A DNA stretch of 8,399 bases. It comes from an uncultured Ruminococcus sp. (GTDB taxonomy: Bacteria; Bacillota; Clostridia; Oscillospirales; Ruminococcaceae). The notes below the pieces were generated by a model that was not told where the DNA came from, searched no databases, and saw only the letters and a program-made list of their open reading frames with translations. The translations under genes were made by a program, and so were the position numbers. Shown here in pieces: positions 1-5,820 of the stretch. Numbering within the stretch: position 1 is the first letter of the stretch; each line of letters opens with the position of its first letter. The DNA is taken from NCBI GenBank assembly GCA_947174965.1, contig CAMWKY010000077.1, positions 1-8,399 of the forward strand, in the 5' to 3' direction.

Positions 1-1835
1 CCATTGAAGTTCCTGACCCTGAACACTGGGGCGAAACTAAGGAAAAGCGTGTTGTAGATGTTGATGCGACAAAGGTTGTTCAGCGAAAAGCCGATAAAAT
101 CCGTGAAGCCTTTAAAAAGTGGATTTTCAAAGACCCTGCAAGACGTGAGGAAATCGTTGAAAAATACAACGAACTTTTCAATTCTATCCGTCCCCGTGAG
201 TTTGACGGCTCGGCTCTTAAATTCCCGATGATGAATGCAGATATTACTCTCCACGAACATCAAAAAAATGCCATTGCACACGCTATGTTTGGCGGTAATA
301 CGCTGTTTGCACACTCTGTCGGTGCAGGCAAGACGTTTGAAGTGATTGCAACAGCTATGGAAAGCAAACGTCTCGGACTTTGCACAAAATCGCTGTTTGC
401 AGTTCCGAATCACCTGACAGAGCAGATTGGCGACGATTTTCAGAAACTTTATCCTGGAGCGAATATTCTTGTAGCAACAAAAAAAGATTTTCAGAAAGAA
501 AACAGACAGCAGTTATTCGCTAAAATTGTTACGGGAAACTTTGATGCGGTTATTATCGGTCATTCACAGCTTGGTATGATTCCAATTTCCAAAGAACGTC
601 AGGAAGCTGAAATACAGGCTCAGATTAACGATATTATTGAGGGAATTGCAGAACTGAAACATCAGGAGGGCAGCAAGTTTCAGATTAAGGCTATGGAGCG
701 TACCAAGAAGTCGCTTGAAAAACAGCTTGACAAGCTAAATAAAAACCACGATGATACCATTACATTTGAGCAATTGGGTGTAGATAAATTATTTGTCGAT
801 GAGGCTCACGAGTTTAAGAACTTGTTCTGTCCAACAAAGATGAATAATGTGTCAGGTATCTCTAATTCATCTTCGCAAAAAGCACTTGACTTGTACCTTA
901 AATGCCGATATTTAGACGAAAAAACAGATGGAACAGGTTGCGTTTTCGCTACTGGAACGCCCCTGAGTAATTCAGTGACCGAGTTACATACGATGATGAG
1001 ATACCTTGAATATGACTTCTTGAAATCAAAAAAATTACAGCACTTTGATAATTGGGTATCGGTTTTTGGTAATCAAAAAACTGACTGGGAGTTAGCTCCT
1101 GCTGGAAATAAATTTAAAGAACGTACCCGTATCGCAAATTATACAGGTTTGCCTGAACTTATGAGTATGTTCAAGCAGATTGCAGATATTCGTATCGCCG
1201 ATACGCTGAAACTTGATGTACCTGACTGCGAATATAAAATCGTTAATGTTGATGCAACTCCGTTCCAAAAGGAACTTGTGCAGGAACTTTCAGACAGAGC
1301 CGATGCTATCAATGCAGGAAATGTTGAGCCGACTATCGACAATATGCTTAAAGTAACCTCAGACGGACGAAAACTCGGTCTTGACCCCAGACTTATTGAC
1401 CCGTCCTTTGAGGACAATCCCGAAACAAAACTTAATAAATGTGTTGAAAACGTTGTCCGTATTCACGCTGAAACTACGGAAAATAAGCTGACACAGATTA
1501 TTTTCTGTGACTTAGGTGTACCGCACAAAAATTCTACTGATACTGAAAAGACTGACGGTGCAGAAGATAAGGAAGATAGTAAGTCATCGGCTGAAAGAGA
1601 ATCACTTGAAGAAGAATGTGACTTCTGCGTTTATGATGATATAAAAAAGAAACTTATGGATAATGGTATTCCTGAAAGTGAAATTGCATATATTCACAAT
1701 GCTAAAACGGAAAAGCAAAAATCTGAGCTTTTTGACAAAGTGCGTTCAGGAGAGGTGCGTGTGCTGTTGGGTTCAACTTCACGCGCACACTACGAACAAA
1801 TAAATATATCAATTTTATGGCTCTTTATATGCTGA
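1..1835 (+). CDS. SNF2/DEAH-box helicase of a conjugative element, partial at left and interrupted at its 3' end
   Basis: The frame is open from the left edge (first full codon at position 3), so the ATG at 228 is internal, not the start. Visible motifs are a Q-motif-like HEHQKNAIAHAMFGG at 255-299, Walker A GAGKT at 321-335, DEAH at 798-809, and motif III TGTPLSNS at 951-974. A second-domain stretch ends in VLLGSTS at about 1762-1782. This order and wording match the very large helicase (often fused to a DNA methylase, commonly 2000 residues or more) of Tn1549-like conjugative elements. Family members continue after GST with a Gly-rich motif and a QRQGR-type motif; here the frame reads unrelated AT-rich codons and stops at 1833-1835, inside the end of the opposing recombinase gene. 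The product therefore lacks the last helicase motifs and is probably inactive. I infer an insertion near 1780. The family call is firm; the exact role in transfer is not known to me. Confidence 0.85.
   Translation, partial: IEVPDPEHWGETKEKRVVDVDATKVVQRKADKIREAFKKWIFKDPARREEIVEKYNELFNSIRPREFDGSALKFPMMNADITLHEHQKNAIAHAMFGGNTLFAHSVGAGKTFEVIATAMESKRLGLCTKSLFAVPNHLTEQIGDDFQKLYPGANILVATKKDFQKENRQQLFAKIVTGNFDAVIIGHSQLGMIPISKERQEAEIQAQINDIIEGIAELKHQEGSKFQIKAMERTKKSLEKQLDKLNKNHDDTITFEQLGVDKLFVDEAHEFKNLFCPTKMNNVSGISNSSSQKALDLYLKCRYLDEKTDGTGCVFATGTPLSNSVTELHTMMRYLEYDFLKSKKLQHFDNWVSVFGNQKTDWELAPAGNKFKERTRIANYTGLPELMSMFKQIADIRIADTLKLDVPDCEYKIVNVDATPFQKELVQELSDRADAINAGNVEPTIDNMLKVTSDGRKLGLDPRLIDPSFEDNPETKLNKCVENVVRIHAETTENKLTQIIFCDLGVPHKNSTDTEKTDGAEDKEDSKSSAERESLEEECDFCVYDDIKKKLMDNGIPESEIAYIHNAKTEKQKSELFDKVRSGEVRVLLGSTSRAHYEQINISILWLFIC
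1776..1827. mobile_element. Probable attachment junction (left end) of the serine-recombinase element
   Basis: Homology to the helicase family ends at the codons for Gly-Ser-Thr(-Ser), positions 1770-1782, and is followed by AT-rich sequence with no protein similarity. The stop codon of the opposing serine recombinase is at 1825-1827, about 45 bp away. Large serine recombinase elements usually have their attachment site directly beside the recombinase gene, so this junction is the natural candidate. No matching second junction or helicase remainder is visible in the window, so the exact crossover dinucleotide cannot be set. Confidence 0.55.
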
Positions 1836-3393
1836 ATACAATTTCAATCTCATTGCTGTTGTGCGAGATATAGACCGCCTCTATCATTTCAGCAGCAATA
1901 TCATGCTTTTCCTGTACCGAAAGTGTATCCCATACTGCCAGCGGTTCAGCGAGGGGCTTTGCATCAATCGTCTTGTGTTTACGAGCTTTTGTCTGCAATT
2001 TACGTTCAAACTCAGACTTCTTAGCGTGGAGTTCTTTTATTCTCTGCTGAATGTAGGAAAACACCACATCATCTGCCTCTGCCATTCTGTCCATAAGGGA
2101 ACGAATTTCAGCATCAAGTTTCAGAATATCCGTCTTAATGCTCTCAGTTTCCATATCGGGAGTTTCTTTCTGCTTACGGGCAATTTCAAGTTCATTCACA
2201 CGCACTGTCATGGCTTCAAAAACCTGTTTCTCAATATCATCAATTCTTATTCTGTATGACCTTGCAGCACACTTGTTCACCGTATGCCAGCCACTGTCAA
2301 CAAGGTATCTGTAGGACAGTCCCGACTTCCTACGCTGAATGTCAATAAGCACCGAAAGATTACACTCTTTGCAGCGGATAATGCCGACAAGCCATGAGTT
2401 CATTACTTTTCTGTTCGTGTGGAATGAAATATTATTCGCCTTTTTATCCTGTACTCTCAGCCAGATTTCAGGCTCAACAAGTCCTTCATGATAACCAACC
2501 TTGACATACTTTCCACCATCTGCATTATCATGAATAAAGACACCGTGAATACCATCATAGGTTTCAATATCGTCAATGATTTCATAGCCCATAGTCTGAA
2601 AATAAGCATACACCGATTTGTCAGCACGGACATAAACAGGATTTTTCAAAATCATTGAAAGAGAGCCTGTATTCAACTTACCGTTATGACTTCCGTTCTT
2701 ACCGCCATATTCATCAGTACGAAGATAGCCGACTTTCTCCTGATGTTCACTGAAATATGTGAGAATGTCACGGAGAGAAGTTGACGGCTCTGCATACATT
2801 TCATAGGCGAGCTTTAACGCTCTTGCCTGTCCTGAGGGAACAAGTACAGAACCTTTCTTGCCGTTTACAGTCATACGCTCTGTTGTGTAACCGAAATTCA
2901 TTAAACCACCCTGATAAAATCCCGTTTCACGACCTCTTGTATTGTACGCATCAGCAACTCTGCCTGCAATCGTTTCTCTTTCAAACTCCGCAAAGTTCAA
3001 GAGGTTATTCCTCATCATTCGTCCTTCTTTGGTGCTTGTGTTGAAAGGTTCAGACAAAGAATATACTGAAACACCAAGTTTGTCAAGTTCTTCACTCACA
3101 TTCAAATAGTCACGAAGATTTCTGCTGAAACGGTCATACTTTTTTACGACAATACGGCTGATAAGTCCATCACGGGCATCACTCATCATCTGCTGAAACG
3201 CTGGACGGTGTTTGGTATCTTTTCCCGAAAAGCCATTGTCGCAGTACAAGCGGTACACACAGTCCTCGCCTACATATCTGATACAATCCTCCTTCTGCGA
3301 TTCAATGGACAGCGAATTATTATCCCTGTCTGCTACGGAACGACGGACATAAATTGCCGTCACACCATTGTTGTTTACGATTTTCTTTTTCAT
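1825..3393 (-). CDS. Large serine recombinase (resolvase/recombinase/zinc-ribbon family)
   Basis: Site-specific recombinase of 522 residues that would integrate and excise an element through a covalent serine-DNA link. The N-terminal resolvase domain (about residues 11-150) has YVRRS with Arg17 and the likely nucleophile Ser19, DRFSR at 87-91, and the helix EFERETIAGR at 136-145. A recombinase domain follows (about 155-270). Next is a zinc beta-ribbon-like part with Cys341, Cys344 and Cys375, where the usual fourth cysteine before the last pair is not seen (Ser/His nearby). Then comes a coiled coil (about 415-470) and a C-terminal end with the WDTLSVQEKH pattern common in this family. The ATG at 3391-3393 has a consensus GGAGGT (3399-3404, complement) five bases upstream. 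The length and domain order fit the TnpX/TndX-like group from clostridial elements. It converges on the interrupted helicase and overlaps its spurious stop by 11 bp. Confidence 0.93.
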   Translation of the reverse strand: MKKKIVNNNGVTAIYVRRSVADRDNNSLSIESQKEDCIRYVGEDCVYRLYCDNGFSGKDTKHRPAFQQMMSDARDGLISRIVVKKYDRFSRNLRDYLNVSEELDKLGVSVYSLSEPFNTSTKEGRMMRNNLLNFAEFERETIAGRVADAYNTRGRETGFYQGGLMNFGYTTERMTVNGKKGSVLVPSGQARALKLAYEMYAEPSTSLRDILTYFSEHQEKVGYLRTDEYGGKNGSHNGKLNTGSLSMILKNPVYVRADKSVYAYFQTMGYEIIDDIETYDGIHGVFIHDNADGGKYVKVGYHEGLVEPEIWLRVQDKKANNISFHTNRKVMNSWLVGIIRCKECNLSVLIDIQRRKSGLSYRYLVDSGWHTVNKCAARSYRIRIDDIEKQVFEAMTVRVNELEIARKQKETPDMETESIKTDILKLDAEIRSLMDRMAEADDVVFSYIQQRIKELHAKKSEFERKLQTKARKHKTIDAKPLAEPLAVWDTLSVQEKHDIAAEMIEAVYISHNSNEIEIVFSI

Positions 3394-3398
3394 AATCG

Positions 3399-3404
3399 AC
3401 CTCC
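3399..3404 (-). promoter_or_regulatory. Ribosome binding site of the serine recombinase
   Basis: The complement reads GGAGGT, five bases before the ATG at 3393. This near-perfect Shine-Dalgarno sequence fixes the recombinase start. Confidence 0.85.
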
Positions 3405-3418
3405 GATTTCCTGCAACC

Positions 3419-3464
3419 GACAGTCGATTTTGCTACATATTCATTATAGCACAAATCGGCTGTC
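3419..3464. repeat. Imperfect inverted repeat across the recombinase promoter
   Basis: The left arm GACAGTCGATTTTGCTA (3419-3435) pairs with the reverse complement of 3447-3464, which reads GACAGCCGATTTGTGCTA. The arms differ by one substitution and one single-base insertion, around an 11-base centre. One arm fills the -35/-10 spacer and the other lies in the early transcribed region. This is the geometry of an operator, or of a recombinase-binding site that would couple occupancy to repression. Confidence 0.6.
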
Positions 3465-3471
3465 ATTGCAA
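3443..3471 (-). promoter_or_regulatory. Sigma-A-type promoter of the serine recombinase
   Basis: On the minus strand TTGCAA (-35, 3466-3471) is followed after exactly 17 bp by a perfect TATAAT (-10, 3443-3448), about 50 bp before the recombinase start codon. The recombinase therefore has its own promoter and need not rely on readthrough or on circularisation of the element. Confidence 0.75.
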
Positions 3472-3491
3472 GTATTTTTTTCCGAAATTTT

Positions 3492-3656
3492 TTATTTAGC
3501 AGAATGTCTGGTGAGAATATCATAAATATGGTTAATTTTCTCTTGCCGAATTACTTCGGAAACATTTTCAGGATAATTTATTTTCACCCAGATGCCCGAA
3601 TCTGTGACGTACTCAACCGATTTTTCGGAAGTCGTGTTTGATATTTTGTTTTTCAT
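3492..3656 (-). CDS. Small 54-residue protein upstream of the serine recombinase, function unknown
   Basis: An ORF beginning MKNKISNTTSEKSVEY and ending INHIYDILTRHSAK, with no signal peptide or membrane segment. The middle (about residues 18-30) alternates like a beta strand (GIWVKINYPE) and the C-terminal half looks helical and charged. It is preceded by GGAG (3667-3670, complement) ten bases before the ATG and by an extended -10 promoter, so I believe it is expressed. It lies about 100 bp upstream of the recombinase gene in the same direction, with the recombinase promoter in between. Short proteins of this size accompany serine recombinases in clostridial transposons (TnpW in Tn4451-type elements). 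A relation to TnpW is a guess from size and position, not from recognised residues. A recombination accessory or repressor role is possible. Confidence 0.6.
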   Translation of the reverse strand: MKNKISNTTSEKSVEYVTDSGIWVKINYPENVSEVIRQEKINHIYDILTRHSAK

Positions 3657-3725
3657 AGCTTCTTTTCTCCATTTCGGAACGGCTTTGCTTTCTCTTTTTT
3701 CTTGCCGTTGAATTTTTATAAATCA

Positions 3726-3734
3726 ATTATAGCA
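3726..3734 (-). promoter_or_regulatory. Extended -10 promoter of the 54-residue small gene
   Basis: On the minus strand TATAAT (3726-3731) is preceded by TG one base upstream (3733-3734), giving TGCTATAAT. A -35 box is weak (TGGATT-like at the expected distance), as is usual for extended -10 promoters. The ATG lies about 70 bases downstream. The leader holds AACGGC and GCCGTT, which could form a 6-bp stem. Confidence 0.55.
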
Positions 3735-3958
3735 TACTGAAAAGAAAAAATCCAGCCGCAAAATCAACGAAGTTCATACTGAAATTTCAAATTCAGTTCC
3801 GCAGACTGCACCGATGAAAATTAAACTTCAAATAAATTGAAATCACGTTGTAACGGCAATTTTTCCGATTTTTTCAAGTGAAAGTTTGATTATTCATGCA
3901 GAAAAGAAATTGAGAAATCGTATAGTACGAATCATAAAGAAACGGAGAATTTTTGAGA

Positions 3959-4042
3959 ATGAAATCTCAAAAAAATGAAACGTCGCCCGCAATGGCGAAC
4001 TCAAATGTAGCAAGCTCGGTATCGTGTGGGTACAAAGATTGA
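3959..4042 (+). CDS. Possible 27-residue leader peptide in the oriT-like region
   Basis: ATG at 3959 with a GGAG-containing sequence about 12 bases upstream (aacggagaatttttgag). The peptide starts MKSQKNETSP, ends SSVSCGYKD, and stops at 4040-4042 inside the loop of the 4024-4052 hairpin. It is rich in Ser and Asn and resembles no family I know. It may simply be a chance frame across structured DNA. If translated, ribosomes would disturb the hairpin. Confidence 0.25.
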   Translation: MKSQKNETSPAMANSNVASSVSCGYKD

Positions 4043-4083
4043 AAACCCACACAATACAACGCTTGTCAGGAAAATTTCCCTGA
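3983..4083 (+). other. Candidate origin of transfer (oriT-like cluster of inverted repeats)
   Basis: Three dyads lie within 101 bp. TCGCC/GGCGA (3983-3987 with 3994-3998) has a 6-base loop. A perfect 8-bp stem GTGTGGGT/ACCCACAC (4024-4031 with 4045-4052) has a 13-base loop. The 18-base quasi-palindrome TCAGGAAAATTTCCCTGA (4066-4083) has one mismatched pair. A MobC-like relaxosome gene fragment begins 43 bp downstream, and in many mobilizable elements oriT lies directly upstream of mobC. None of the stems is followed by a T-run, which argues against terminators. The nick site cannot be assigned from sequence alone. Confidence 0.45.
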
Positions 4084-4125
4084 GACCCTGATTTTTTAAT
4101 TGACAAGATAAAAGAAAATGAAAAA

Positions 4126-4251
4126 ATGAAGAATAGGAACAAGCGTAATCAGTATATGAAAATAAGAGTAAGTCAGGCAGAAACAGACACTATCAAATGC
4201 AAGTTTCAGAACAGTGGAATACATAAATCAGTGGAACTCTTAGGCGAATAG
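4126..4251 (+). pseudogene. MobC-like relaxosome protein fragment (ribbon-helix-helix N-terminus)
   Basis: A 41-residue frame starting MKNRNKRNQYMKIRVSQAE. The basic start followed by a KIRVSxAExxxI strand and helix is how MobC-type relaxosome accessory proteins begin. These bind oriT as ribbon-helix-helix dimers and help the relaxase nick. Intact members are roughly 100-130 residues, with a helix and an AYLRKMA-like stretch. Here the frame ends at ELLGE, just where that stretch should follow. No relaxase is found downstream; a terminator follows 17 bp later. No strong ribosome binding site is visible. I read this as a decayed remnant after loss of the mobilization genes. A short stand-alone RHH repressor is the alternative. 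Confidence 0.5.
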
Positions 4252-4267
4252 ATAAAAAACTCAAAAA

Positions 4268-4303
4268 CTCCTTACGGATAAAAAACCGTAAGGAGCTTTT
4301 AAT
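4268..4303. terminator. Strong intrinsic terminator, probably bidirectional
   Basis: CTCCTTACGG (4268-4277) and CCGTAAGGAG (4286-4295) form a perfect 10-bp stem with an 8-base A-rich loop. It is followed by CTTTTAATTTTT on the plus strand, and on the minus strand by a T-rich tract from 4267 leftward. It separates the mobilization remnant from the integrase module. Confidence 0.88.
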
Positions 4304-4316
4304 TTTTCACATATTC

Positions 4317-4348
4317 AGCGCACTTAAAGCGCAGTATCAGCGCATTGA
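4317..4348 (+). repeat. Three 11-bp-phased AGCGCA repeats
   Basis: AGCGCA occurs at 4317-4322, 4328-4333 and 4339-4344, exactly 11 bp apart, so each copy faces the same side of the helix. The outer two extend to TCAGCGCA. Such direct repeats are typical of the arm sites bound by the N-terminal domain of tyrosine integrases or of excisionase sites. The terminator upstream and the integrase downstream support this. Confidence 0.6.
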
Positions 4349-4428
4349 ACCCTTATAATTACAATAGAGCTGATTTCCTGAAACAGATAATTTCACGAAA
4401 ACCTGTTGATTTTACCAGGAATGTACAC

Positions 4429-4457
4429 TTGAATAATGCACTTTCCCTTGATAAAAT
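4429..4457 (+). promoter_or_regulatory. Candidate promoter of the tyrosine integrase
   Basis: TTGAAT (4429-4434) and TAAAAT (4452-4457) are separated by 17 bp, about 115 bp before the integrase ATG. The boxes are moderate and the region is AT-rich, so other placements are possible. Confidence 0.35.
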
Positions 4458-4510
4458 TATACATGATTTCCCATAAGATTGCAAGTGAAATATACAAAAT
4501 CAGCAATTTA

Positions 4511-4549
4511 TACACATTAGAAAGAGCAGATATGTGTAATTTGCACATA
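4511..4549. repeat. Overlapping inverted repeats before the integrase
   Basis: TACACAT (4511-4517) is the reverse complement of ATGTGTA (4532-4538). TATGTG (4531-4536) also pairs with CACATA (4544-4549). The shared central copy gives three alternating half-sites within 39 bp, ending 11 bases before the integrase ribosome binding site. This suits an operator or integrase/excisionase binding site that controls integrase expression. Confidence 0.45.
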
Positions 4550-4560
4550 ATTAACTAGCT

Positions 4561-4567
4561 GGAGGGG
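4561..4567 (+). promoter_or_regulatory. Ribosome binding site of the tyrosine integrase
   Basis: GGAGGGG six bases before the ATG at 4574 fixes the integrase start. Confidence 0.8.
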
Positions 4568-4573
4568 CGCACA

Positions 4574-5665
4574 ATGAATAAAATTAGTGTAAATATAACA
4601 AAACGTAAGGACGAAAGATACGTTGGTAAGTTCATTATAGGATATGATGATAATGGCAAGGCTCAGTATCAATATGTTTATGGCAAAACTTATGATGAAG
4701 CTGAACACAAAGTTTTAATTGGTAAAGAAGTGGCATCACGCTATCTTTCGGGAAGATATATCACTGTCAGCAAGATTTATAATAAATGGCTGAATGCTGT
4801 AGTAAACCGTATCAAGGAATCAACTTTTGCAAATTATAAAGCGAAGTTTGAAAAGCATATACTTCCTGAATTTGCCGATATTCCTTGTGCTGACCTGTCG
4901 GCAAGCAGAATAAATGAGTTTATAAACCAAAAACTTGCAGAGGGGCTTTCTGCAAGCTATGTAAGGGATATTTTTACGGTTTTCAAATCAATGCTGAAAT
5001 ACGCTCAGGAGGAATACGGATTTAAGCTCCCGCTGAAAAATGTCGTACTTCCAAAAACTGAAAAGAAACAGATTGAAAAAATCAGCGATGCGGAACAGAA
5101 AAGGCTTGTTTCGTATCTCAGGGAAAATATGTCCCTTACAGCTTTCGGAATCCTGATTTCTCTTTTTATGGGACTGCGTATCGGTGAACTTTGCGGCTTG
5201 AAATGGAGTGATGTGGACTTTGACAACAGGATTTTGCATATCAGAAGAACTGTTCAGCGAATCAGTTCAGCTAATGGCAACAGAAAAACAAAAGTAATAA
5301 TCTCAACTCCGAAATCCGATACCTCTTTCAGAAGTATTGTCATACCCGATTTTCTTATGGAATACTTTGAAAAATTCAGAAATCAAGCTGATTTCTTTAT
5401 TCTGTCGGGTTCGGATAAAGTCATTGAACCCCGTACTATGCAGTACCGTTATAAAAAGATGCTGAAATCTGCTGAAATAAAAAATTATAATTTTCATAAA
5501 CTCCGCCATACATTTGCTACAAATTGTGCAGAAAAAGGCTTTGATGTAAAAACGCTGTCTGTAGTTCTCGGTCACAGCAATGTAAATCTTACACTTAACC
5601 GATATATCCACCCTGACCGTTCCCACGAGCGGAAACTTATGAACAGTATGTGTATGTGCATTTAG
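4574..5665 (+). CDS. int: Tyrosine integrase (phage/ICE type, Tn916-like architecture)
   Basis: Site-specific recombinase of 363 residues that would integrate and excise an element through a tyrosine-DNA link. Residues 1-55 form an arm-binding, AP2-like beta-rich domain (KRKDERYVGKFIIGYDDNG). Residues about 60-150 are the SAM-like core-binding domain (VSKIYNKWLNAVVNRIKEST). From about 165 on lies the catalytic domain, with all the expected residues visible: Arg202 (GLRIGE), Lys247 (TPKSDTSFR), His308 and Arg311 (HKLRHTF), His334 (LGHSNV) and nucleophile Tyr344 (NRYIHP). It appears intact. The last eight residues (NSMCMCI and neighbours) are encoded by TATGTGTATGTGCA, the same motif found in the flanking repeats, so its 3' end may overlap a recombination-protein binding site. 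An excisionase gene is not seen beside it. The element end is normally close to such a gene, so DNA to the right could be outside this element. Confidence 0.94.
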   Translation: MNKISVNITKRKDERYVGKFIIGYDDNGKAQYQYVYGKTYDEAEHKVLIGKEVASRYLSGRYITVSKIYNKWLNAVVNRIKESTFANYKAKFEKHILPEFADIPCADLSASRINEFINQKLAEGLSASYVRDIFTVFKSMLKYAQEEYGFKLPLKNVVLPKTEKKQIEKISDAEQKRLVSYLRENMSLTAFGILISLFMGLRIGELCGLKWSDVDFDNRILHIRRTVQRISSANGNRKTKVIISTPKSDTSFRSIVIPDFLMEYFEKFRNQADFFILSGSDKVIEPRTMQYRYKKMLKSAEIKNYNFHKLRHTFATNCAEKGFDVKTLSVVLGHSNVNLTLNRYIHPDRSHERKLMNSMCMCI

Positions 5666-5752
5666 TTGTAATTTGTTGTCAAATCAGTATCTTGAAAATT
5701 GAATATGTGCAAATCTATGCCATTCTGAGAAGTTTTCATAAATTTATCTGTT

Positions 5753-5780
5753 TTGAGAAAAACATTATTTGTATTATACC
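5753..5780 (+). promoter_or_regulatory. Candidate promoter of the SPFH operon
   Basis: TTGAGA (5753-5758) and TATACC (5775-5780) are separated by 16 bp, about 40 bp before the SPFH start codon. No terminator is visible between the integrase and this site, so readthrough from the integrase is also possible. Confidence 0.4.
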
Positions 5781-5808
5781 ATTTATCACATATTACATAC
5801 ATAAGATT

Positions 5809-5815
5809 GAGGTGG
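5809..5815 (+). promoter_or_regulatory. Ribosome binding site that sets the SPFH start at 5821
   Basis: GAGGTGG five bases before the ATG at 5821. The frame is open further upstream to 5650, but that part overlaps the integrase end and has no ribosome binding site. Confidence 0.8.
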
Positions 5816-5820
5816 AAAGA

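Larger units (their letters stand above)
3657..4125. other. Intergenic region with no full-size gene: divergent promoter zone and mobilization-like hairpins
   Basis: Apart from the leader and promoter of the small leftward gene (to about 3740), the first 200 bases are AT-rich with no convincing ORF. A short open frame ending at 3840 lacks a start codon and is not called. The right part (3959-4110) holds a 27-codon ORF, two hairpins and a quasi-palindrome, listed separately. This layout suits a junction between a recombinase module and an oriT/mobilization module. Confidence 0.5.
4252..4573. other. Integrase upstream region without a gene
   Basis: After the terminator this 270-base stretch holds no ORF. 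It carries the 11-bp phased AGCGCA repeats, a weak promoter candidate, and the TACACAT/ATGTGTA/CACATA repeats just before the integrase ribosome binding site. The density of short repeats suggests binding sites for the integrase or an excision factor. Confidence 0.5.
4539..5714. repeat. 11-bp inverted repeat pair flanking the integrase gene
   Basis: ATTTGCACATA at 4539-4549 is the exact reverse complement of TATGTGCAAAT at 5704-5714. A near copy, TATGTGCATTT, lies at 5653-5663 across the integrase stop codon. Interval coordinates span the pair; only the two ends are repeat. They may be integrase binding sites. Confidence 0.4.

Noticed and set aside
228..230. ATG at 228 as start of the helicase
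   Set aside because: The frame is open and family-like from the left edge, and no ribosome binding site precedes 228, so it is internal.
3320..3523. Minus-strand 67-codon frame overlapping the recombinase start
   Set aside because: It runs through the recombinase promoter and ribosome binding site in another frame; a shadow.
3733..3840. Start-less open frame ending ...MKIKLQIN before TGA at 3838-3840, possibly the C-terminus of a lost protein
   Set aside because: It begins right after a stop, has no ATG at its head, and matches no family I recognise. It may be a gene remnant but cannot be supported.
3894..4142. Minus-strand 82-codon Phe/Ser-rich frame
   Set aside because: Its composition is that of AT-rich DNA read backwards across hairpins, with no ribosome binding site or family likeness.
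4303..4573. CRISPR-like or tandem array
   Set aside because: Only three very short 11-bp units are present, with no spacer-repeat structure; better explained as protein-binding repeats.
5750..5766. TGTTTT/AAAACA stem as integrase terminator
   Set aside because: A 6-bp A/T-only stem without a T-run is too weak, and it overlaps the SPFH promoter candidate.
5650..5820. N-terminal extension of the SPFH protein starting at 5650
   Set aside because: It overlaps the integrase end, has unlikely composition and no ribosome binding site, while GAGGTGG sits just before 5821.
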